Assembly: GCA_002794735.1 (NCBI GenBank)
Contig: NBAZ01000011.1
Location: 434,001 to 498,000, forward strand
Source: Pyrrhoderma lamaoense
Lineage: Eukaryota > Basidiomycota > Agaricomycetes > Hymenochaetales > Hymenochaetaceae
Reading direction: 5' to 3'
DNA length: 64,000 nucleotides
Part shown: positions 48,644 to 62,273 of the stretch, one piece after another
Position numbering within the stretch: the first letter of the stretch is position 1
Layout of the letters: the number at the start of each line of letters is the position of its first letter
Program-made: the position numbers and the translations under genes
Notes under the pieces: generated by a model
Databases searched by the model: none
Seen by the model: only the letters and a program-made list of their open reading frames with translations
Told to the model about the DNA's origin: nothing

Positions 48644-49711
48644 ATGGCATTGCTACCGTTGATACTTAGCTCAACAATGATATATCAATAGTTTTATGAT
48701 TCACAACATCTATTCTATGGCCATTATAGATAATGGGATCAACTGATGCCATGATACAATGTTCAAGTGTACTGTCGCAATCGGAATTTGCTCGATTTCT
48801 TGTCAAAATGAATCAGCACTGCATCTTGTGCGGCAAGGCTTCGATATAGAGAGGCTGTTAGATAACAGTCAGTAAATGTACTTGAACGTACCATAGTGCA
48901 TTCATGAATTCTCCAGCGATAAAAGTTTATAATTAACTAATGGTAAGTTATCAATCTGCTTTCCTTCCTCATCTTCACCTTTGGATCCGAAACATAAATG
49001 AATTCACTTATGGAGTCAGAGGACCAAGATAAATGTAATTTTAGAGCTCAGGATCTCAAGATTCAGATGTACCGCAGTAGCCCCTATCAACCGAATAGTT
49101 GTAGAAGTAATTTAGCGCTCATCATTATCACTATGAAAGGATATCTAAACTTATAACATTGAACAGGATTTGAGCGGGCGTCTATATCAGTAGGACACGC
49201 TTCCAATCCACATTTTGGGGTCACATTTACTTGTACACTCGTCCTACACGAGGTGATGAAGAAGTCGTGCAGGGCTCTGGGAAACGAAAAGCAATGCAGT
49301 TTATAATCAAATAGCATCAGTAAGATAGTAAACGATTCTATTAATGATAATTATCATGCCGTATAAGCGCTTAATCTAAAAATAATGTGAGATACAAAGG
49401 AATTTGATCAGCTGAGTTATCGACAGCTGAAACAGAGCTTACAGTTTCCCATTTTATTTAATCTAAGATGGTCTGGTTCTACATTAGCTTCCAAAACCTT
49501 GTATTGCGAAGGCGTCTACTTCTCAAAGCTTTCAATAATAATACTACTGTAAAGCCATATGGCTGATTGACTATGGCCACAGCGAACCACCGCTGATGGC
49601 AGGAAATTGGGTTTCCTTTAGTCTTCTGATTTAAGCCGATCTATAAGATGTCTATAAAACCGGGCCATTGTGTATAATGATCCAAAGTATACGTGTCCCC
49701 TCAATATCAAT
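48644..49711. other. Promoter region of giant gene 2
   Basis: 1.07 kb, no gene. TATAAAAC at about 49653-49660 lies about 52 bp before the ATG at 49712 and may be the core promoter. Open frame 49087-49317 shows no family text. Confidence 0.5.
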
Positions 49712-52700
49712 ATGAGTCCTTTCTCCCCTATTCAAGTAACGAATATGAATACGGCTACGAATCACTCTACTCAAAATGGGAGTATTTCGGAAAATTCTCC
49801 CTCAGTACCTCAGGTTCCCTGCATTCGACCTTCACTATCGCTAGTTTCCCCAGTACAAAGAATACATCCTTCCTTTGAATGTGATGGCTATATCTTAGAT
49901 GACACCTCTGACGTTGGCTCTGATATCTATCATTCAACGGATGAGGGTACTAACACACCGAATGCCCTATTGCACTTGGAATCTGATGAAGATGAACAAG
50001 GGTCATTGGTATCGAGGCTTACTGACTATCCGCACCATCTTGGCGTAATATAATTATTTAGTAGACTATCATCCTGCTTGCTAATTCTCGGGATTCACAG
50101 GTACTACAAGCTCATCCTGGAAGTATCACTTCTCATGAGAACTATACAAACGAGGTCCCACCCAGGTTGATCAAACGCTTGTGTTCATCCAAAACTATTG
50201 CTGACTTGACTTAATTGATAGGTTTGATGGAATGTTCAAACTGTTAAATATTAATATGGAGACTGGAAGTGGTGATTTAGGTATGTTTTCGATTCGTGCT
50301 TGAAGTAGTTCCTATGTCTTAGTGATTATAGACCAGGCGTCTCTTGGCCAGTTTATCAATTATATCAGTCCCGGAGCATTCGAAAGTATCTCAGACATTA
50401 ATATACAGGATATGGAGCGCACTATGGTGAAGCCTGTTGGAGTTTATGGAAGTAAAAGCGAAATTATCCGTTTTTTAACCAGAATTGGTTCGATTAAACT
50501 ATATAGGTCTATTCTTCGGAAATAATTATTGGCTCCTTGTACTGATAGTTTTCTAGTGATTCCTCCATACAATTACCTACACTACCACAGCTCACACCTT
50601 TAGATATGACTCCTGGATTATATGCACTCGCTCGGAAGGGGTCGTCGTCTCGGGAAGTTCGTCTCTTCATCATCTTCTGGCCAGATGATGAAACCTGGGA
50701 TGATGGCGCTGACATCACTAATCGGGAGAGCCGACATATATTTATCAGGTTCTCTCAAATATTAGAGCTTTTAGCTGTTACTCAGTGCTGACTGAAGTAA
50801 TGGGTAGCTACTTGTATCGAATAACGAATCATGTTATTGCGCTCATCTCAACTGAGCACGAGAAGAATCTAGTTTGGGAAGAAGATGTAGTAGAAGAACA
50901 ATACGATAAACCGTTCTCTTTGGTGGTCCAGGAAGTCATTAACCAGGATATAAATATTATTCTCCAGGATGGTATAAAGGTATACAAATCTCTTACACGG
51001 TTTAGCTATGGAAATTTACAAACATTGGCATACGAACTATGTAGCACTTTGATAATCATATCAAAGGGCAAGATATACCGATACGACTAATTGGTGGAGA
51101 GAGCAAGCAAGGTCTTCTAACCACGCTACGTAATCCTCCAAAAAAAGTAAAAAGGAACTTTAGGGATAAGACACAATTCGCAGAGATCCTGTATGTTTTT
51201 CATGTACTTTCAATAATAATTAAATTTACATAACCTTTTCAGTTCTCAAGAGAATTCTATGCACGCTATCATATGTCTCGATAGAGACCTTTCATATGAT
51301 GCGATCCTATATCTTGAAGGATCTGTCGTTAAAAGGGGACTAGAGATAGTGTTTTCAAATTTCTTACGACGCGATAAGTCTATTACCGATACTTTAGAGA
51401 AGGATAAAGAAATAAATGCAAAGCGCATTCTTAGCTATTTGGAAGAAACAAGGACCAAACTTTCAGATGCTTTCGTGCTTTTGCTTGTAAATAAAGCAGT
51501 CGAGAAAAATACGTGAGTACTTTGGACTAGATCTCAAAATTAAAGATATCATTCTGATACCCTGCGACTGATGTTGTAAAATAATCAAGTCTTCTTGAAA
51601 AATCGCGGCTATATGAACATCTAGAGATACCGACGCCATCGCCTTCTGATGAAAGTATACATAAAAGTAAGCAAATGCAATTATTAGTTCATGTCCTTAC
51701 TATATAATACTTCACAGGCTTTCTCGATGGGCTATGTGAGAGTCACACTTCTCTGAGGGCTTTGTTAGAGAAACACCCAAAATCTATTTTCTGCCCGAGT
51801 CTGTATAGTGAAAGCTCGAGGATCTCAAGGGCACTACGTTCTGTATTCATCTGCAAACATCTCTTCGAGAACAACGATTTGAATCATGTGGAGCGTGAAA
51901 GCATCTCCAGACTTGTACGCGAACGTATGGGTCTCGAAACCCATGACTCGACACTGGTTCCTCACAGTACAAACTCTACATTATCTATTATTAATGAAAT
52001 TAATTATGATTCCACAAATTTCAAGAACGTTTTCACCTCTCCATTGGTGGGTGTGCTATTTGGGCCAGTAGATGAAGCAAGAGTTGCTTCTCGAGCCTTG
52101 AAGCTTACTGAACTTCTCAATAAAGAGAATGCAGAGCGTATGGAAGATAGCTGGCCCGAGCTACAACCTAATATTGAAGCCGCGACCAATGCAGCTATCG
52201 AGCATTACTCGAAAACTATCAAAGAATATGTTGAGGTGCTGTGTAATGAAGTACTCGACTCTATGGAGCAGAACTGCCGGTCTGCAATTAGGGAGAAGCT
52301 CAATGAAGATCATGCGAGAAGGAAAAAGGAATCTCTCAGAGAGTTCTTTGATGAACTAGAGTGTGACCATGGCTCTAGTCATGTTTCGTACGTGACATGC
52401 ATATGTTTATTCTCGTTCTTGAAATATCTAATATCACGCTGTTACCTATAGCGAGAGTGCTACATTGTTAAAGTGTTTGACAGTAAATAAGTCAAACATT
52501 GAAGGTAATTAGCACCTCGTTTATAACTGATTATATATGCACCTAGAATCAAGCTAAAGATGATCTCAGGCTTTTTCATCAGTCATAAGGCTAGCTGTAT
52601 AAAGTATGAAATACACAGACTAGAGTTAGCCGAAGGAGATGTGCTACGACCCGTATCAGCACCCGAGCAGAGTGCCGAGCCAGATATAGAAGCAAACTCA

Positions 52701-55700
52701 CGCGCCGCTTGTTATCATTTTAAGCTTCCAGAAGCGGCCACTATAAAGTGCGTTTAAGTACAAAACTTGTGACGTCATGTTCATCCTCCAATAAAAACTG
52801 TACTACACAGGCTTATCAGGCTCTTGGGAGACGGGAAATGTCTGGTCGTCATTGAAAACCACGATCTCGATGTATACCTAGAGGCCCTTGACGATATAAA
52901 AGGCGCAATTTCTCACAAGCGATATAAAAAGTGTTTCAAGAGAAGAAAGCTAGGGGACGATATCCGCCTCGCATATGATGAAAAAACTAGGAAATTCCTT
53001 ATATGCGGCGTGAAAAAACAACCGGTGCGCAGATATCCTTATTTACTGAATGTAAAAATAACACTCGAGTAGCCTGTCATACAAATTCGGGCCTATAGAT
53101 TTACTGATGAATACAGGTCTTTAAAAAAGACGGATAGATTCGACTTGGCATCAGGCTATGCTCAGGGTGTTCCGCCACTCTGTGACGCTCACTTGATCAG
53201 TGGTTGCGATGAGATCGCTCTTGTAGGTACATCGGGAATGGTAAGGGTGGTATCGGTAGGCACTCAACAATTTAGGTTTGTGAAAGGTTTATCTCTTGTG
53301 TTAGTCCTGTTCCTATTCTAAGAAGCTACTTAGGCCCGCTGTTCTACATCTCCCGCCTTCACCGAATATCTCATTCACCACTCCCGATGGATCATACCTT
53401 GGTGTTGTTTATCTCGGTAATGATAAAGCGAAAGTCATCTTCCATCATTTGGCAACTCTTGGTTCACACTCTAGCCTTTCGTATGCACAGCATCACAATG
53501 TCATGATGAGCCAGACCCCTATCATATCTACACTTGGTGATAAGAGGAATATTCACTTACTATGGTTGGATACATCTTCGCATTCTTGTATCTCCACCAA
53601 ACTAGTTATTCCAGAGCGGATAACTAGTTTACAGTTGCGCAAGAGACAAGAGATATTGTCAAAATCTGCTCATACTCCGACATTAAATAACTCATTGATT
53701 GATTGCCATCCTGAGGTATGGAGTCGTTCTTTGGCTAACTTTGGGAGAAAGCAGAAGAACACCTCTATTATATTTACAACAACTGAACCATCGTGCTTCC
53801 CATTTCATAATTACTTCCAGAATATGATTCAAGAATTAGAAAGGTCAACAAAGAAATCTCGAGCTACTATGATGAACGAAACTACTGTAACACATGCGTT
53901 GTTTGAGGACATGATTGGTAGTCTTCAAGGAAGCGAAGAAGCATCAACACTCAAAGCTGGTGAATGGATTGTTGATATCCTTTGTCTAGTACCGATACAG
54001 ATTGCTCTTGCACGGGACAATCAATTCATACCAATTAAGGATGGTGTATTTTCTCCAGATCTCGAGAAATCGTTATCCGAAATGGACGTTGAGACAATTG
54101 CCGGTAATCTCTCATTTGGGTGGTATGAGAGTATTTTCAGATCATATATATCCTCAAAGGTAAGCTCATCTTTCCCCCTTATTGTACTCACCGTATTAAC
54201 GGACATACAGAATGTAAAAGTGATCTCGATCATGAGTAAGATATATAAATTTACACTTGATGAAACTACGTCTGGGTCAAAAGCTCATAAGTATGACAGG
54301 GAAACGTTCTAGTGAGGATGTCTTCTCTCTGGATTGCCTTGTCAGTGTGCCGCTCGTTGGGTTAGCGAGAAGAGTATATGAAGGGGTATGGATGTCTGTC
54401 AAACCACAAAATGATAGTCTCGTTGTAGTATTGGATTTCGAGGGTAACTTTTTTTGCACTTCATAGAATTGACGAGTTCGTCTAACATTTAATCAGGGTT
54501 AGGTGATAATACGACATTTAGTCAAGATAATATGATGATTAGTTTATTTTCAATAGCAATGTCTAACATCGTGAGTTTTATGGTGTATACATGTTTTGAA
54601 ACATTTCTCAGTACGGTTTAGGTATTTACCCCTGCAATTCTTTGTTAAGGGAGAACATTACCGATCTTTTCCAATGTCTCCAAAAGACATCATCTATAAT
54701 CGACCCCTGCCGCAATCCCACTCTCTTTCAATGTTCTTTGATCCTTGCTCTAAAAGTATGAAATTATGTTTATGAAACTAGGAATGAGAGTTAGCTAAAC
54801 AGAGGTTTAGGATTGGGCCAATCCGGACCATAATGGAGTGAAAAAAAAGCGAGTGCTGAATCTATCACAACATGTCTGCTGTGTATTGATGGTAATGATG
54901 CTAGAATACGAGAGGAGCTTGGGAAAATCGTTGAAGAGGAAGGTTCCGCGAACTTCCTTACACGACTCTTCAAAAATAGAGTAGATATCGTACCTTGGCC
55001 GCAATCCAATGCTTCACTTATCGATATGCTTGAAAATCACCTTAGGAGCTTAAACTCGCATGAATCAGGTAGAGATTTTGTTGCAAAGATGAAGATGCTT
55101 CTTGCAAAGATTAGAGTATGTTCTCACCTTATCTACGCTTATCTCATATACACGAGAATAAATTATAGAACAACGACTGGCGGCCTATATCACGTTAGTG
55201 CAGTAGTGCTAACTGTACGATAAAATGACAATTCAACTCTGTTTTTAGATAATATATCGGTACAAAAGTCTCACTACATCCTTCGTTCACTCAACGGTTT
55301 TTTGAGCATGGGTCTTCCTAGTAAAATTTCTCTTAATCAAGCTTACAAAGTAGAGTAATTTATTTCTTTCAAAATTTCATCGCCTCACTTTGATTATTAT
55401 TCAGGAAGCAAAAGAGGCCCCTATTACTTACTTGGATGACAACGATGCTATATTCTATATTGAGAACGAAGGGGATTACCAAGTGAAGAAAGAAGACGCG
55501 TTGAAAGCTCTCATTCGGCGATGGCCAGAGAATAACCTCAGGGGAAAGATATCGGATCAGATTTGGACGACTCAACTATGTAACTATCTGAATGAGCTTG
55601 CTGACAAGCGTATCTCTCATGTCCAATCATGGATTAAGGATAATTTATCCCAATTTCAAGCGAGTGGTACTGTAGTTGAGGAACTGCGTCGCGCTATGGA

Positions 55701-58700
55701 AACTAAAATAATAGAGATTAAACGAGGAATATCTATCTGTAAAGTGCAATGTGAGGACTGTCATCTTCTATGTCTTCATCCTCCTTTCCATAGCGGTAGA
55801 CACGACTGTGATACCGATCACACATGTCAAGCACTCTGTGAGTGTATCGGACATGACATACCATTGTCGTGTGATCTAATGTGAGTGTATCAATATCAAT
55901 GGCTAATGGCTAATAGTAACTGATATGTATGCTTAGCTCTGGGCACGATGGTGATCACATGTAAGTACATCTTTAATCATGAGTGATAGAACAATACCTA
56001 ACTATATATAGCTGTGCTTCATCTGTGCACTTATGCGGTAAACCATGTACTTTGAGTGCAAAAAAAGGATGCCAAAATAAGTGTATGAAGGTACGGACTT
56101 TATCCCCTTTTTCTTATATAACATTAGTAACCCATAATGGAATAAGACGAAGGACCATTCTGACAGCGATCATCTATGTTCTGCTCGTCATTTCTGCGGC
56201 AAGGTACGCACTTCATCACATTTTTTATGCACGCTCTCAGTCCATATTTTCTCCCACCAGCCATGCAGCTTGAAAAACGCTCAACTCCACGACGGCTCTA
56301 CATTTACTTGTAATGAATTCTGCATTCTCCCATGGTGGGTATATCCCAAACTTGATAGATTATCTGTGGTTTTGATGCATCCTAGGAACGAAGCCCATGA
56401 TCAACACAAGTGTAGTTCCGTATCATGTACTATCAAATGTGATCTATGTGACGATACTTGTATATTTGAAAATCACTTGCACGGTTTGAAAGGGATTGTC
56501 CGTCATTTATGCGGGTTTGTTTCTCATTGTCATACTATCTTCTCCTTTAGTTGACATTTGCTATCTGAAGGAATCGGCATGTTTGCAGCTCTCCCTGCCA
56601 AAGCCATGGTGTCTGTGAGATAGGAGCGGTTTCACACTCACCTGAGACTTTTAAAGGAGTATTTGAGCAATTCAAATATACGAAGGTGAGAATATTCTAA
56701 AGCTTTGACGACTAATGACTTTATTAATAATTCAATTTTTACCGAAATCAGTATTCACAAAGTATGCAGACCCACCCCTTCTGCCTCAAGTCAATAGCCT
56801 TTCTCATAGCAATTCTTGTGACAGCTTCAAAGCGACTGAAATGTGCAAAACATATACCTGCGGGACGTCTTCAGCATGATGGCCCCCATATTCACTCAAC
56901 GTTACCCGATATAACACATTCTTGTAACAAAAGGTTTATTCTCTGTCACAATACAACTCAATTGTGTCATACTGATACAAACCTTAGCTGTGATAACTGT
57001 GGATACTTATGCACACTACCTTATGGTGAGTGATCTGAAATTTGATGACAGTTTAGATAGTCTTATCTTCAAAAAAACGGAAGGGCATGCGAATGAGCAT
57101 TCTACATCTCATGGCTCAATGTTCAAAACTAAATGGGCCATTGAGGGACGAATAATAGCATACAAATTGGCAACCACAAATTCGGGTCTAGCGATAATGG
57201 TGGTCCGTTGCTCTGTAGTATGATCTGTAGAAGTTTGGATCGTCATGTGCACATTGACTACTGTCAGGAAAACTCTCAGATTTGTAGTGGTCCTGAAAGC
57301 TCTCACATTATGAAAAGAATGGAACCAGATCCACAGAAAGCAAAAGATTGGATTACTCATAATCTGTACTGGAAGCGTCAAGGGTTCCAAGGTACTAAAA
57401 TATTGTGAACGCAAATTAAACTTACATTTAAACCGACCTACTGTTTTATCAGATCCTTATTCCAAGGAGGAACGTGAAAATTTCACTAAGTGGTACGCCA
57501 AGTTCTGTAAAGTCTTTGTAACTCCTTGACTGATACTGGAGTTCTTTAGCGATGCACTCTGTCCTGGTCCGTAGCTTACCAATATCTCACTCGTTGTAGT
57601 CGTAATATTTCGTACAGACCCAATGCATGAACCTCATTCTCCATCATACTGCGATTTGACCTTGTTTCATCGCCCATGTACTCCAACAAAAGGCGTTTCA
57701 GCCAATGGTTATGTCTCGAACGATGGCCATTCTTTTTTGTGCAAGATGCCAGAAAGCAACCCCCGTATCATATGTAAGTGCTATTTCGAGTTTAATTTTC
57801 TTGCTACTGGTGCTCTTCTGATCCCCGCTGCATAGTATACTCGTTATAGATAGGTTTGGTTTTTCTACTTGAGTTCTGCGAGCTGTCAATCTGATACAGT
57901 ATCTTCATTAAAAAATTCAGATCAGGTTCAATGTCTAATACAGATAAGGCGCCACCACCAGGCTCTCCATTGATACTTCAATCCGAAAATAATAGGCTTG
58001 GATCAGTCTATTCAGCAGTCTACGAATTTATGAAGTCTAGAAATATGGCCTGTACATGCGACACAGTTTCTATAATCCTTTTTAGTCATTCTGCCATTGA
58101 GGTAGATAGAAATGGGACTGACAATACTCCAGATCAAATTCTTAACTGTCTTCTACGTTTCAAGCCAGATGGAGGCACGGATTTCAATCAAGCGCTTATT
58201 CTAACTAAAGCTCTCATGCTGAAGTATTGGAGCCCTGAAAGGTAAAATACCGGTTTTTACTTTATCATCAGTTAAGCTTACCTCATCCTATTTGTCTTTC
58301 CTTTTTTCTAATACAAAGGCCACCGGTTGTTATCTTCCTTTCTGATGGTGAGAGCGAGATGGATGATACCATTATGCGCGATCTTTGTCAAAGTGCTTTG
58401 CAACGAGGGTATAGGTTGTTGATTGTTTATTCTTATAACTGAACCACGCTAACCGACAAGAACCCTGACGAATAGACATCCATTATCTTTTCATGCCGTA
58501 TCCTTTGGTTTAGATGCTTATTCTTATCACTTGAAGCGTATGGCTTGTATTGCACAGGAGGTGCAAGATGGGAGTGGTGAAGGACAGCTATCACCGTTGA
58601 GCACGAGTGTAGACTCATCGTATACTGACGCTCTCGACTCGGTACTTCTTATCCAATCATCTCCTATGGACCTCTTCTAACCTTCTTTAATAGGTTCATC

Positions 58701-58762
58701 TTAGAGATGCTTTCTTGAATGTTTCCAACTCACTCAGAAGAACACGTGGAGGACTGATTTGA
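49712..58762 (+). CDS. Giant GTPase-like / zinc-cluster / VWA protein (copy 2, Walker A lost)
   Basis: Colinear paralogue of the gene at 38671. ATG at 49712 (MSPFSPIQ); the frame is open upstream but has no ATG. It has KPVGVYGSKSEIIRFL, FWPDDETWDDGA (50675 on), a helical part (51720-52390) and a beta-rich part (52830-53750). The conserved YFQNMIQELERSTKK and FGWYESIFRSY lead into the G domain. At the P-loop (54300-54322, same phase-1 intron) the text is RKRSSEDV in place of GEQSVGKS, though YEGVWMSV and VVVLDFEG remain. The zinc region (55740-57405) keeps CKVQCEDCHLLC and HSGRHDC. VWA keeps MIDAS D-R-S-G-S-M, DGGTDF and LSDGE. It ends RTRGGLI, stop 58760-58762. The frame appears open throughout with sensible splice sites, so I call it a gene with a pseudo-GTPase domain, not a pseudogene. 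Confidence 0.8.
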
Positions 58763-59329
58763 TCGTTAGCATACATGTAAATGCATGGACATCGCCCTGT
58801 TTTGTTTTATCTTTTCTCCGGTTCGCTCGATCTTCTTTTCTCCCTTTTACGTGGCTCGCATGTTCGTTGTGATTTTTTTTGTTATGGTAGCTGCATGTGT
58901 TTTTCTACACGTCTAACTAGCCAAGAAACCATGTAGTATCGTATCTAACCATGTTCTTATTTTAACTTTCAAGTTCACACTGTATGTAGAAAGCAAACTC
59001 GTTCGGCATTGAATACCAATCCTTCAGCTTTCTCCACTAGTACTTGTATAGAGCAAATCAATAGCGTCGTCAACCAACTTACTATGGCAGCAAGGCATAT
59101 ACTTTCCTACATCTACAATTCATAAAACGTAGATGATATTCGAAAAAAAAAGAGACAAAAGGTGCATGATGTATACTCTGCACTGGTATCAAGATATACA
59201 CAGAGGGAGAGTTATTATACATTTTTTTCATAATCGATTACAAACAGGATGAAACGTCATCATCAGGTCATTGAATGTCAAAAAAAAGAAAAGAAAGAAA
59301 GGAGGGTAAGCGAGTGCCGCCAGATGTGA
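58763..59329. other. Intergenic between convergent genes
   Basis: 3' flanks of giant gene 2 and BTA1. Pyrimidine-rich then A-rich, no gene seen. Confidence 0.6.
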
Positions 59330-62273
59330 CTAAACCTTCTCTGCCTTCCACAGCGATGCATACCTAGCATATAGTGTTAGCTTAGTAGTCAATAGTCAGT
59401 AGTATAGCATCCTGGGTACATACATGTTTACTCTGTCGATAGCTTCTCTGGAACCAGGTGTGCGAGAACTCAAGCACGTGACTTTAAATCCGGATGAAGC
59501 AAAACTATCGGATGGAAGTAGGTAACAAATTTTTCTTAGAGTCTGCAAGATAAATACTCACGTCTTCATATACCACGGATCCCTAGCGGCTGATCGAAGC
59601 AAGACAAAACCTCCAGAGCTAATAACGCGGAAAAGCAATGTAACTTCCTCGATAACATCCTGGCTGTCTTCAGAGAACCAATCCAGATGGTCCATAATAA
59701 CAGCCCGACTCAGTGATGAATCTTCCATTTCACTTAGGACACTAGGCATAAATCATTAGTATAAGATATTTGTTATCGAATTCATTCATAATCACTAACT
59801 TAGAGATCGTGTTCGTATGAAGCTTGATAGAATCCATCACGGCTCCATAATTAGATCTTAGCACTTCATATCCTTCTCTGGAGAGATACAAAGGGCAAGA
59901 CGATTCAGTATACCGACCCATGAGAGTCTAATGAAGGTATTGTAAAAACTATTAAATCAACTGAGTATACGTAAGACATACCAAATAATAGTGATAAGAG
60001 CCATTCTTAAGTATACCCAAAGAAGGGATTGGGTCCAATGTATCCTTGATATACTGCATTACACTTCCTTCGTTAAGAAGCATACGTAACTGATTCATGG
60101 GTACACCAAGGGCACGCCAGCAGAACATGCCACCACTCAATAGGAAAGCGGTCCAACGGTTAACAAGTACCGGCCGCAAACGCTCGCGCCAAATCCGTTC
60201 CTGCTCTGATATCGTACTCGCTTCACAAAGCTGTTGAACATCTTTGGCTCTTCCGAAGACTTTGAAAAGAGCTCGAGCAAAGCGTAGAGCAGCACCCGAG
60301 TGTCCATACATGTAGAGAGTTTCCGATGACGTGAACATAGATGCATTCATTCTCCAGAACTGGTAGCAGGGAGCGGAGATCCAGGGTGCCAACTTGGAAT
60401 TAAGGACTTCACGGAAAGTGGGCAGCTGACCACGACCAAACATGGAAAAAAATTCGTCATATGATAGCGCGGTTAAAGCTCCTAATTTCAATTCGAGAAG
60501 ATGTCCCTGACTTCATACATAATTCAGAAAGATTCGTCAAAGAAAAAGGCTTATTGATCCATACCAAGGGTTGACATCAACGCAATGAATCTACAGAGAA
60601 TCTGTCAGAATATGTATAATATCAGGGTTAGTCATTGATTGTCTCTACCATTTTCGGTCTGGCCTTCAACGCATAGTGAAGTGCGTTATCACCTCCCGAG
60701 GTGATCACTAGTAATGAATCTGTATTTCCGATGTTCAGATGCCTCATATCATCGTAAGGGTCCTCCTGGGTTAGCAGAATATTTTTTAATATCATGAGTT
60801 TAGTATGGCTACTAAACACCTTACCCAAGTAAACGAGTACAAAAAAGTTTTCATATCTCTCTGCATTGGATGTGTATCATATTTTATTCTCCATGACTTC
60901 TACGAAGGAGGATTTGATATTATACTTCGGAAAGACAAAGTAGGGGTTGTGAAAGACGAACCTTATTACAGCCGATATCAAAGTTATGAAAGCCACCCTC
61001 TAATGTCTCAGCGACTTCTCGATTTTGATCAACATTGACACGGCGACCAAGCCATATATAATAAGGGCTGAGTCACATTTCAGTCAAAACTCTAAAGGAG
61101 AACACATGATAACTGCCTCACATTTGGATGAACGGCAAGGCATATCTATTACGCCCGTTGAAGTTTTTTATCTTTATATATCGTATTACTTGATCGACTT
61201 TCAAACAGAAGCTATACAACCACTTACGGTGCTGAACCTATGCTCAAGGTAGTCTCTTCTCTGAGGACCAAGGTGAACACGGTCGAAGTCGAACCAGATC
61301 TGCCAAAACCAGCGAGAGAACCAGTTGCATTCTCTTTTGATACCCGAAATTTCTGAGGATTGTTGAGGAGATCTCGAAGACGTATAAAAGTCGACGACAG
61401 ATATGATGCCAACTTCCGGAATAAGAAGCCGGGAGATCCTATCCAGAACAGAGAAGAAATTTGGTATCTTTAACGGAAAATGCAATGATAACTTTAGTTG
61501 AACATGGTTGGTTCCAGATGGAGATGGACCTTTGAATTACCATAGACAGAGAGTAACTTAAAGTTAAGAAACTGATCGACGCTTCTCCATCCCCTCGCCA
61601 GTCCATTTCGGGAAGCATGAATCTTTCCGCATCCTGGCAGAGTACATGCACGTTTGTCCAACCACGGGCAGCAAACCGTTGCCGAGCTATCTCGAGTAAA
61701 GGCTCACAGATATCAACGACATAGACGGCGTCAAAGCTGCTGATCGGAAGAAACTCGTCCATGGCTTCGATGTTATAGCCTACATATCACCCATGATTTC
61801 ATAAACCAGAGAGCCAGAAAAATTCGCATGCTATACATGTAGTACATACCTGTACCACCCCGACATCGACCCATATGAATCGCCGACGCGAGAGGGATGC
61901 TCGTGATGCCTTTATTTGAGCTGCAGCGAGCTGCAACATTGTCTTTCTACCCCTAAGGAGTTTTTCCCTCGTAAGGTCATAGATATCCGCCTGTCCTGCA
62001 TAAAACTGGTTTTATACTGTAAGTTGACTACCCAGCTGAGCAAATATGAAATATTTGCCTTGTCAATAGAACTTTGATGATCGTCCTGACCATTTAAAGC
62101 GATGAATGTGTGCCATATGAATCGAGGCCAACTGGCTAGATATGACGCGTTTATGGTGGCCCTAGTGAGGTTGTTTGGTTCATTACTCGCGCATTAGACA
62201 GAGTTGAAAAACAATACGCTTACCTTCTGATGAAGATAAACGCGACAATCGATGCAAGAACCAAGACTGTCAT
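59330..62273 (-). CDS. BTA1: Betaine lipid synthase Bta1 (BtaB-BtaA fusion)
   Basis: Makes the phosphorus-free lipid DGTS from diacylglycerol and S-adenosylmethionine in the ER. I start at ATG 62271-62273, which gives a short membrane segment, MTVLVLASIVAFIFIR; an upstream exon is possible. The N-terminal methyltransferase half has QADIYDLTREKLLRGRKTML, FIWVDVG, SSFDAVYVVDICEPLLEIAR and NVHVLCQDAERF. The C-terminal half is the aminocarboxypropyl transferase (DUF3419, BtaA): TFLYSFTW|EDPYDDMRHLNI, LLVITSGGDNALHY, HCVDVNPC, LSYDEFFSMFGRGQ, WISAPCYQFWRMN. It closes with GGFVLLRSAARDPWY and KAEKV. Stop at 59330-59332. A one-base shortage in the glycine loop (61857-61861) breaks the frame in the plain reading. 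Converges with giant gene 2. Confidence 0.88.

Noticed and set aside
54590..54770. Apparent frameshift in copy 2 of the giant gene just after the G3 motif, with a stop in the frame expected from copy 1
   Set aside because: Using the CTCAG acceptor a few bases upstream (before TACGGTTTAGG) gives an open in-frame exon, so the gene need not be broken here.
49712..58762. Copy 2 of the giant gene as a pseudogene
   Set aside because: Apart from the P-loop change, exons stay open with good splice sites and the MIDAS, zinc-cluster and N-terminal motifs are kept.
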